Below are positions 1-5,226 of a stretch of DNA of 5,226 nt, in pieces; positions within the stretch are counted from its first letter, which is position 1, and the number at the start of each line of letters is the position of its first letter. The position numbers and the translations under genes are program-made. Under the pieces are notes generated by a model. That model was not told the DNA's origin. It saw only the letters and a program-made list of their open reading frames with translations, and made no database searches. This DNA is from Pseudomonadota bacterium. Lineage in GTDB: Bacteria; Pseudomonadota; Alphaproteobacteria; Acetobacterales; Acetobacteraceae. The stretch covers positions 1-5,226 of the forward strand of contig JAKAZJ010000190.1 of assembly GCA_021826565.1 (NCBI GenBank), read 5' to 3'.

Positions 1-468
1 CGGCGGTTCGCCGCCATACTCGGCCCCCCAGCTCAGGGCGAAATCGGTCAGGATGGTGTTCGCATAGCCCTCGGTCAGCAGCGCGGTGTTGGAATTGCGC
101 CCATCGACGATCACCTGCACCGGCGCCGGCTGGCCGGTCAGCAAGTCGCGGGTGAAGCGGCGATCGATCACCAGCACCAGCCGAACCTGGCGGGAGTCGA
201 TCAGCGCGTCGATCCGGTGCGAACTGCGCAGCATCGCGATCAGATGGAATGTCGGCGAGCCGACGAAGCGCGCCACCAAATCGCGCGAGGCCTGGCTCGG
301 GTCCTGATCGTAGATCGCGATCGGCACGTGATTGAGATCGAAGGTGGCGGCGTAGCCGAACACCATGAGCTGGATCAGCGGCGGCCCGATCAGCACCATG
401 CGGCTTTTCGCATCGCGCAGCACCGCCAGCAGTTCCTTGACGATCAGCGCGAGCACCTGGCCGATCAT
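1..468 (-). CDS. ybhR: ABC-2 type export permease, YbhR-like (3' end beyond left edge)
   Basis: Inner-membrane permease subunit of a drug-type ABC exporter, expected to pair with the neighbouring YbhS-like permease. The frame is open from the ATG at 468-466 to the window edge, giving 156 residues; E. coli YbhR is about 370 residues, so over half is missing, including the C-terminal membrane domain. Visible parts are a short amphipathic N-terminus with a KELLAVLRD stretch (residues 11-19), a first membrane segment at about residues 25-43 containing PPLIQLMVFGYAATF, and then the start of the large periplasmic domain typical of ABC2_membrane_3 proteins. Within that domain, VDGRNSN (residues 121-127) followed by EGYA matches a segment I recall from E. 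coli YbhR. The ATG lies 4 bases after the ybhS stop, so translation is probably coupled. No strong Shine-Dalgarno is seen; AGG a few bases upstream is the only candidate. Family assignment is firm; the substrate is unknown. Confidence 0.9.
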   Translation of the reverse strand, partial: MIGQVLALIVKELLAVLRDAKSRMVLIGPPLIQLMVFGYAATFDLNHVPIAIYDQDPSQASRDLVARFVGSPTFHLIAMLRSSHRIDALIDSRQVRLVLVIDRRFTRDLLTGQPAPVQVIVDGRNSNTALLTEGYANTILTDFALSWGAEYGGEPP

Positions 469-472
469 GCGC

Positions 473-1597
473 CTAATCCAGCCGCTTGCGCGCGGTGGCC
501 CGCGCGAGGCCGAGGAAGATCGCCGCCATCACCGCCAGCGCCAGGGCGTTGGGCAGGATCACCGACCAGACATCGCCGGCCAGGAACACCGATTGCAGGA
601 TGGCCACGAAATACCGCGCGGCGACGACATGAGTGAGAAGCCGCACCACCGCGGGCATCGCGTTGATGTCGAACACGAAGCCCGAGAGGATGAAGGCGGG
701 CAGGAAAGTGGTGATGATGGCGATCTGCCCGGCCACGAACTGGTTGCGCGCGAAGCCCGAGATCAGCAGCCCCATCCCCAGCGCCGCCAGCATGAACAGC
801 GCCGAGGTGGCGGTCAGCACCCAGACCGAGCCTTCGAGCGGCACGCCGAACAGGAACACCGCGATCGCCACCGAGGCGCCCATTCCGCCCATCCCCAGCA
901 GGAAATACGGGATCAGCTTGGCCAGCAGCACCTCGTTGATGGTGACCCGGGTGACCATCAGCGCTTCCAGCGTGCCGCGTTCCCATTCCCGCGCGATCAC
1001 CAGCGCCGTTAGCAGCGCGCCGGTCAGGGTCATGATGACCGCGATCAGTCCGGGCACCAGATAGTCCCGGCTGTCCACCGCCGGGTTGAAGCGCACCTGC
1101 GGCTGGACCGAGAGCGCGATCGGCGGCGCGCGTCCCTGCGCGGTGGCCCGTTGGGTCAGCCAGTTCGCCCAGAGCTGCTGCACATAGCCCTCGATCAGCC
1201 GTGCGTCGTTGGCGTCCACCCCGTTGACGATCACCCCGATCGGGGCGTCGCCGCCGGCCTGGGCGCGGCGGGCGAAATCGCTCGTGAGCCAGACGATCGC
1301 CTGCACCCGGCGCGCGGCCATCGCACGCTCCGCCGCCTGGATGGTCAGGAAGCGGCGCGGGCGAAAGAATGGCGAATGGGCGAAGGCGCCGGTAAAACTG
1401 GCGGACAGCGCGCCCGGCCGCTGGACCACCAGCGCGACCGGAACGTTGCGCGCATCGAGCGAGACCCCGTAGCCGAAGATCAGCAGCAGCACCGCGGGCA
1501 GCAGGAAGGCGATCGCCAGCGCCGAGGGGTCGCGCCAGATCTGCAACGTTTCCTTGCGCAGCAGCCCGATCAGCCGACGCGATGCCGCGCCGCTCAT
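473..1597 (-). CDS. ybhS: ABC-2 type export permease, YbhS-like
   Basis: Complete permease subunit of 374 residues, against about 377 for E. coli YbhS. It starts with MSGAASRR and ends with RKRLD before a TAG stop; E. coli YbhS, as I recall it, also ends KRRLD. The start chosen is the ATG at 1597-1595, which overlaps the upstream stop in ATGA; the frame stays open far upstream, but that part encodes Arg/Ala-rich sequence antisense or out of frame to the ATPase. Domain order: cytoplasmic KETLQIWRDPS (residues 15-25), first membrane segment (about 26-45, FGYG at its end), a periplasmic domain (about 46-178), then about five membrane segments from 180 to 364. After the second segment comes the cytoplasmic AREWERGTLEAL motif (about 201-212), the family hallmark thought to contact the ATPase. 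GLLIS, RNQF, SGF and ARYFV motifs are all present. AGGCGG just before the ATG may be a close-set ribosome site. It probably dimerises with the YbhR-like product. Confidence 0.96.
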   Translation of the reverse strand: MSGAASRRLIGLLRKETLQIWRDPSALAIAFLLPAVLLLIFGYGVSLDARNVPVALVVQRPGALSASFTGAFAHSPFFRPRRFLTIQAAERAMAARRVQAIVWLTSDFARRAQAGGDAPIGVIVNGVDANDARLIEGYVQQLWANWLTQRATAQGRAPPIALSVQPQVRFNPAVDSRDYLVPGLIAVIMTLTGALLTALVIAREWERGTLEALMVTRVTINEVLLAKLIPYFLLGMGGMGASVAIAVFLFGVPLEGSVWVLTATSALFMLAALGMGLLISGFARNQFVAGQIAIITTFLPAFILSGFVFDINAMPAVVRLLTHVVAARYFVAILQSVFLAGDVWSVILPNALALAVMAAIFLGLARATARKRLD

Positions 1598-3318
1598 GCC
1601 GCCTGTCCGATCACGGAGATGAAGGCGTCCTCCATGGTGGGGTCCGGCCGTTCGGCGGTGCGGGCGGTCTGCTTGATCGCCTCCGGCTCGCCCTCGGCCA
1701 GCACCCGGCCCTGCGCCATGATGACCAATCGATCGCAGTACTCCGCTTCCTCCATGAAATGGGTGGTCACCAGCACCGTCACCCCCTGTTCGGCGAGGGC
1801 GGCGATGCGACGCCAGAACTCCCGCCGGGCCAGCGGGTCCACCCCCGAGGTGGGCTCGTCGAGAAACAGGATGTCCGGCTCGTGCATCAGCGCGCAGGCC
1901 AGCGCGAGGCGCTGCTTGTAGCCGAGCGGCAGGTCGCGGGCGGTCGCCTCGCGCAGGCCGCCGAGTTCGAACTCCGTCTCGGCCCAGGCGATGCGGGCGC
2001 TCCGGCGCGCCCCCGCCAGGCGATAGGCGCTGGCGAAAAAGCGCAGGTTCTGGGCCACCGACAGGTCGCCATAGAGCGAGAATTTCTGCGCCATGTAGCC
2101 GATCCGCGCGCGCGCCGGGGCCGCCGCCGTGCGCAGGTCGAACCCGGCGACGCGCAGGCTGCCGGCGGACGGCGGCAACAGCCCGCACAACATGCGGAAG
2201 GTGGTGGATTTGCCGGCGCCGTTGGCCCCCAGCAGGCCGAAAATCTCTCCGCGCGCGACCGCGAAGCTGACGTCATCGACCGCGGTGAAGCTGCCGAAGC
2301 GGCGGGTCAGATGGGCCACCGAGATGACCTCGCCGTTCGCCTCGACCTCGCGCCGGGGGGGAAGGTCGGACGGGGCTTGCGACCGGGCGGGCGACTGCCC
2401 GCGCAGCCGGGCGACGAACCCGTCCTCGAAACGGGGCGGCACCGGCCGCAGGGTCACCTCCGGCGGGGGTTCGGGAGGAGCGGCTGCCGCCATCACCACC
2501 CGCACGCCACTGCCCTGGATCACGGTGTCGATCACGCCCGGCAGACCGGCAAGCAGGGCCTGCAAGCGACGGCGCCCGAACCCGGCGGTGGCGCGGAAGC
2601 TGCGGCCGGCCATCGTCGCGGTGAAATCGGCGGGCGGCCCCTGGCCGAGCAGCCTGCCCTCATGCAGCAGCAGCACGTGCTCGCAGCGTTCGGCCTCGTC
2701 CAGATAGGCGGTGCTGAACAGCACCGTCATCCCCGCCGCCCGCGTCAGATGGTCGATGATCTGCCACAACTCCCGCCGCGACACCGGATCGACGCCCACC
2801 GTCGGTTCGTCCAGCAGCAGCAGTTCGGGCGGGCGCACCAGCGTGCAGGCGAGGCCGAGCTTCTGCTTCATCCCGCCCGACAGCCGCCCCGCCATGCGCG
2901 CGATGAAGGGGCCGAGCCCGGTCATGTGCAGCAGCTCGGCATAGCGCTCGGGCCGCTCGGACGGCGTCACGCCCTGCAGATCGGCGTAGAGATCGAGATT
3001 TTCGCGGACGCTGAGATCCTCGTAGAGGCCGAAGCGCTGAGGCATGTAGCCAAGCTGCCCCTGCACCCTGAGCGGATCGGCCGCGACATCGGTCCCGAGC
3101 ACGGTGATGCGGCCGGACTGGACGCGCAGCAGGCCGGCAACCAGGCGCATCAAAGTGGTCTTCCCGGCGCCATCGGGACCGATCAGCCCGGTGACCCGCC
3201 CGATGGCGGCCTCGGCCGTCACCCCGTCAAGCGCCAGCACCTCCCGCTTGCCCAGGCGGAAGCGGTGGCGGATCGCGTCCAGCCGCAGGGCCGGGGCGGG
3301 GTCAGCGGGTTCCGGCAT
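1594..3318 (-). CDS. ybhF: Fused double ATP-binding ABC protein, YbhF-like
   Basis: Cytoplasmic ATPase that should power the YbhS/YbhR permease pair. It has 574 residues with two nucleotide-binding domains in tandem; E. coli YbhF has about 578. NBD1 shows Walker A GPDGAGKT (47-54), Q-loop Gln94, signature LSGGMKQ (146-152), Walker B LLLLDE (166-171) and D-loop GVDP; the H-loop position is Ala204 in STAYLDEA rather than His. NBD2 shows Walker A GANGAGKS (364-371), Q-loop Gln411, a divergent signature LPLGYKQ (463-469), Walker B ILFLDE (483-488), D-loop GVDP and H-loop His520 in TTHFMEEA. A Pro/Ala-rich linker (about 277-325) joins the halves. Each half ends with a similar motif, PRFEDGF and PTMEDAF. 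The chosen ATG (3318-3316) gives an N-terminus of normal length; a GTG four codons upstream (3330) is an alternative, and neither has a clear Shine-Dalgarno. The first 17 bases overlap the adaptor gene, and the stop overlaps the permease start as ATGA. Confidence 0.97.
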   Translation of the reverse strand: MPEPADPAPALRLDAIRHRFRLGKREVLALDGVTAEAAIGRVTGLIGPDGAGKTTLMRLVAGLLRVQSGRITVLGTDVAADPLRVQGQLGYMPQRFGLYEDLSVRENLDLYADLQGVTPSERPERYAELLHMTGLGPFIARMAGRLSGGMKQKLGLACTLVRPPELLLLDEPTVGVDPVSRRELWQIIDHLTRAAGMTVLFSTAYLDEAERCEHVLLLHEGRLLGQGPPADFTATMAGRSFRATAGFGRRRLQALLAGLPGVIDTVIQGSGVRVVMAAAAPPEPPPEVTLRPVPPRFEDGFVARLRGQSPARSQAPSDLPPRREVEANGEVISVAHLTRRFGSFTAVDDVSFAVARGEIFGLLGANGAGKSTTFRMLCGLLPPSAGSLRVAGFDLRTAAAPARARIGYMAQKFSLYGDLSVAQNLRFFASAYRLAGARRSARIAWAETEFELGGLREATARDLPLGYKQRLALACALMHEPDILFLDEPTSGVDPLARREFWRRIAALAEQGVTVLVTTHFMEEAEYCDRLVIMAQGRVLAEGEPEAIKQTARTAERPDPTMEDAFISVIGQAA

Positions 3319-4348
3319 GGTCCGGGCCACAGCCGGGGGGCTGCGGGATCGGCCGCGCCCCGGGCGCGATCCGGACCGTCGCCGGCATCCCCAGCCGCAG
3401 CCCGCCATCGTCGTCGCAGACATAGACCCGCAGCTGGTAAACCAGCGCGGTGCGCAGCGCCGGGGTCTCCACCGTCTTCGGCGTGAACTCCGCCACCGGG
3501 GAGAGATAGCCGATCCAGCCGTGATAGACGTGACCGGGGGAGCTGTCGGTGGAGACGGTGGCGGGCGCGCCGAGCGGCACCTTACCCAGCGCGTCCTCCG
3601 GCACATAAGCGCGCACCCAGAGCGGGTTGGGCAGGGCAATGGTGAAGACCGGCGTTCCGGGCGCGGCCATGTCGCCGGGCTCGAGGATACGATCCTCCAC
3701 CACCCCGTCGGCCGGCGCGTAGAGCCGGGTATCTTCCCACTCCCGCCGCGCCAGCGCGACCGCGCCGCGTGCCGCCTCGACGGTGGCGGCGGCGGCGGCG
3801 ATGTCCTCGACGCGCGGCCCTTTCACCGCCAGGACCCAGGCCTGACGCGCCGCCTCGTGTTGCTGGCGGGCGGCGTCATAGGCGGCGTGGGCGTCGTCCC
3901 GGGCCTGAACCGTGCCGGAACTGGTCCGCGCCAGCGCCTCGGCGCGGCGATAGTTCACCGCATCGTTGCGGTAGGTCACCGCGAGCGCGTCCATGGTGGC
4001 CCGAGCCTCGGCGATCTCCTCCGGGCGGGACCCGGCGCGCAGCTTCGCCAGAGCCTGCTGGTCCGCCGCGAGTTGCCCGCGGGCCTGGGCCAGCGCGGCG
4101 GCGTAGCGCGTGGCATCGAGGGTCGCCAGCAACTGGCCCCGCTTCAGCACCGCGCCTTCCTGCACCAGCATCCGCATGATGTGGCCGGTGTCGTTGAACG
4201 CCGGCTGGACCTCGCGGATATCGACATCGCCATACAAGGTGAGCGCGCCGGCCGCGCCCGCCCCATCGCGACGGAGATGGTACCAGATCCCCCCCGCAAC
4301 GGCGGCGAGGATCACCAGCAGCAGAACCAGACGAGCGCGCAACGGCAT
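3302..4348 (-). CDS. ybhG: HlyD/YbhG-family periplasmic adaptor (membrane fusion protein)
   Basis: Adaptor that anchors in the inner membrane and bridges the ABC exporter to an outer-membrane channel. It has 348 residues (E. coli YbhG is about 332). The start at 4348 is supported by the immediately following signal-anchor: Arg-rich MPLRAR and then a hydrophobic run at about residues 7-22 ending IWYHLRR. LTLYGDVDIREVQPAF (about 36-51) opens the first half of a biotinyl/lipoyl-like domain. An Ala/Arg/Glu-rich helical hairpin covers about 80-200, with the AGSRPEEIAEA segment characteristic of YbhG-like proteins. The lipoyl half returns at LYAPADGVVEDRILEPGD. The beta-barrel follows with LWVRAYVPED, YHGWIGYLSPVAEFTPKTVE and LRLGMPATV. 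SPVAEFTPKTVETP and WVRAYV closely match the E. coli protein as I recall it. A Pro-rich tail of about 16 residues runs into the start of the ATPase gene. No good Shine-Dalgarno precedes the ATG. No lipobox Cys is seen, so it is probably a membrane-anchored, not lipidated, protein. Confidence 0.96.
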   Translation of the reverse strand: MPLRARLVLLLVILAAVAGGIWYHLRRDGAGAAGALTLYGDVDIREVQPAFNDTGHIMRMLVQEGAVLKRGQLLATLDATRYAAALAQARGQLAADQQALAKLRAGSRPEEIAEARATMDALAVTYRNDAVNYRRAEALARTSSGTVQARDDAHAAYDAARQQHEAARQAWVLAVKGPRVEDIAAAAATVEAARGAVALARREWEDTRLYAPADGVVEDRILEPGDMAAPGTPVFTIALPNPLWVRAYVPEDALGKVPLGAPATVSTDSSPGHVYHGWIGYLSPVAEFTPKTVETPALRTALVYQLRVYVCDDDGGLRLGMPATVRIAPGARPIPQPPGCGPDHAGTR

Positions 4349-4417
4349 GGCGGTATGGGCCAGGACGAATGTTCCGCGGCAGGCTAGGCCCTCCCGCCGC
4401 CGGCGTCTTGATCCGGA
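4349..4417. other. 69-base gap between acr3 and the ybhG-like gene
   Basis: This is the only intergenic space longer than a few bases in the window. Reading the minus strand I see no recognisable -35/-10 pair, no strong Shine-Dalgarno before the adaptor ATG, and no hairpin followed by a T run. A weak inverted pair, GCGGC at 4376-4380 and GCCGC at 4396-4400 with a 15-base loop, is expected by chance at this base composition. The gap is therefore compatible with read-through from acr3 into the exporter genes, but GC-rich alphaproteobacterial promoters are hard to see by eye and a promoter cannot be excluded. Confidence 0.5.
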
Positions 4418-4421
4418 TCAA
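4408..4421. repeat. 14-base perfect palindrome over the acr3 stop codon
   Basis: TTGATCCGGATCAA reads identically on both strands and includes the acr3 TGA stop (4420-4418). The symmetry is directly visible and does not extend outward. There is no T run, so it is not a Rho-independent terminator. It might be an operator for a dimeric regulator of the downstream exporter genes, but about one such palindrome in every few windows of this size is expected by chance, so a function is only a possibility. Confidence 0.3.
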
Positions 4422-5226
4422 CCGCGACGCATCGCCCCGCGCTCGTACCACCCTCGGCTGGCCCGCACGATCCGCACCACCGACAGCATCACCGGCACCT
4501 CCACCAGCACGCCGACCACGGTGGCCAGCGCCGCGCCGGACTGGAAGCCGAACAGCGCGATCGCCGCCGCCACCGCGAGCTCGAAGAAGTTCGATGCCCC
4601 GATCAGCGCCGAGGGCCCCGCCACGCACCATTCCGTGCCCAGCGCGCGGTTCACCCCATAGGCCAGGGCGGAGTTGAAATAGACCTGCACGATGATCGGC
4701 ACCGCCAGCAGCAGGATCACCGCCGGCTGCGCCACGATCTGCCGCCCCTGCAGGCCGAACAGAATCACCAGCGTCGCCAGCAGCGCCACCAGCGAGGCCG
4801 GCCCCAGCCGGCGCAGCATCGCCGCCAGCGCCCCCGGCCCGCCGCGCAACAGCCCGCGCCGCCAGGTCTGGGCGATGATCACCGGCACCACGATATACAG
4901 CACCACCGACAGCACCAGCGTGTCCCACGGCACGGTGATGGAGGACAGCCCCAGCAGCAGCCCCACGATCGGGGCGAAGGCCACCACCATGATCGTATCA
5001 TTCAACGCCACCTGGCTGAGGGTGAAATGCGGCTCCCCGTCCACCAGGTTGGACCAGACGAAGACCATCGCCGTGCAGGGCGCGGCGGCGAGCAGGATAA
5101 GCCCGGCGATGTAGCTGTCGATCTGCGCCGCCGGCAGCAGCGGGCGGAACAGATAGCCGATGAACAGCCAGCCCAGCGCGGCCATCGAGAACGGCTTGAC
5201 CAGCCAGTTCACACCAACGGTGGTGG
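4418..5226 (-). CDS. acr3: ACR3-family arsenite efflux permease (5' end beyond right edge)
   Basis: Inner-membrane carrier of the ACR3 (BASS/BART-related) family, which expels As(III), and in some members Sb(III), using the proton-motive force. The frame is open to the window edge (visible N-terminus TTVGVNWLVKPFSM); the GTG at 5212 is an internal Val codon rather than the start, since the residues before it continue the conserved GVNWL(V/I)KPFSMA segment. About 268 residues are visible of about 350, so the first roughly 80-90, with the first two membrane helices, are missing. Eight hydrophobic segments can be counted. Both residues known to be essential in the family are present: the Cys in AAAPCTAMVFVWS (codon 5077-5075) and the Glu in GASNFFELAVA (codon 4582-4580). 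The C-terminus is GVLVEVPVMLSVVRI followed by a short basic tail. The gene precedes the exporter genes on the same strand by 69 bases. ArsR or ArsC partners, if any, would lie beyond the right edge. Confidence 0.95.
   Translation of the reverse strand, partial: TTVGVNWLVKPFSMAALGWLFIGYLFRPLLPAAQIDSYIAGLILLAAAPCTAMVFVWSNLVDGEPHFTLSQVALNDTIMVVAFAPIVGLLLGLSSITVPWDTLVLSVVLYIVVPVIIAQTWRRGLLRGGPGALAAMLRRLGPASLVALLATLVILFGLQGRQIVAQPAVILLLAVPIIVQVYFNSALAYGVNRALGTEWCVAGPSALIGASNFFELAVAAAIALFGFQSGAALATVVGVLVEVPVMLSVVRIVRASRGWYERGAMRRG

Noticed and set aside
1598..2188. In-frame upstream extension of the YbhS-like permease, up to 197 extra residues.
   Set aside because: The extension lies inside the ATPase gene in another frame and looks Arg-rich and domain-free. 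The ATG at 1597 gives the family's normal length and an ATGA junction.
1582..3486. Long open frame on the plus strand (about 630 codons) opposite the ATPase gene.
   Set aside because: Its translation is rich in Arg, His, Gln, Pro and Gly with no recognisable domain, and it lies antisense to a clear two-domain ATPase. Long antisense frames are expected in DNA this GC-rich.
3785..3799. A (GGC)5 trinucleotide tract.
   Set aside because: It encodes an Ala run in the helical hairpin of the adaptor, is short, and is unremarkable at this GC content.
3104..4387. Plus-strand open frame of about 427 codons opposite the adaptor gene and the end of the ATPase gene.
   Set aside because: Biased Arg/Gly/His composition, no motifs, and fully antisense to confident genes; explained as a shadow of high GC content.
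4376..4400. Possible hairpin GCGGC/GCCGC in the gap after acr3, considered as a terminator.
   Set aside because: A five-base stem with a 15-base loop and no following T run does not support a Rho-independent terminator.
3876..4928. Minus-strand frame of 350 codons spanning acr3, the gap and the adaptor gene.
   Set aside because: It is out of frame with both confident genes, crosses two of them, and encodes Gly/Ala/Arg-rich sequence with no membrane or domain pattern.

Overview
This is a very GC-rich window (about two thirds G+C or more by eye) in which all five recognisable genes lie on the minus strand and read from the right edge to the left edge. Base composition, codon choice (strong preference for C or G at third positions) and gene families suggest a Gram-negative proteobacterium, most likely an alphaproteobacterium. 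That assignment is an inference; no rRNA, tRNA or other phylogenetic marker is present.

Layout in the direction of transcription: (1) 5226-4418, the 3' three quarters of an ACR3-type arsenite efflux permease whose start is outside the window; (2) a 69-base gap with no convincing promoter or terminator; (3) 4348-3302, a membrane-fusion (HlyD/YbhG-type) periplasmic adaptor; (4) 3318-1594, a double ATP-binding ABC protein of the YbhF type with two fused nucleotide-binding domains; (5) 1597-473, a complete ABC-2 permease of the YbhS type; (6) 468-1, the first 156 codons of a second ABC-2 permease of the YbhR type, cut by the left edge. Genes 3 to 6 have the same order as E. coli ybhG-ybhF-ybhS-ybhR and are tightly packed: a 17-base overlap, a 4-base ATGA overlap and a 4-base gap. 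They are almost certainly one translationally coupled transcription unit.

The four ybh-type products should form one export machine. The fused ATPase would drive a YbhS/YbhR permease heterodimer in the inner membrane, and the YbhG-like adaptor would link it to an outer-membrane channel such as a TolC/NodT-family protein, which is not in the window. The E. coli relatives are linked to drug efflux (tetracycline, cefoperazone) and Na+/Li+ extrusion; the substrate here cannot be read from sequence. The ACR3 gene exports As(III), so the region looks like a small efflux/resistance cluster. Whether the arsenite permease and the ABC exporter share a transcript or a stress response is the main open question.

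No mobile element, CRISPR array, RNA gene or clearly novel system was found. The most notable molecular detail is the asymmetric pair of ATP sites predicted in the fused ATPase: one composite site has all canonical motifs, while the other lacks the H-loop histidine and has a divergent signature motif.
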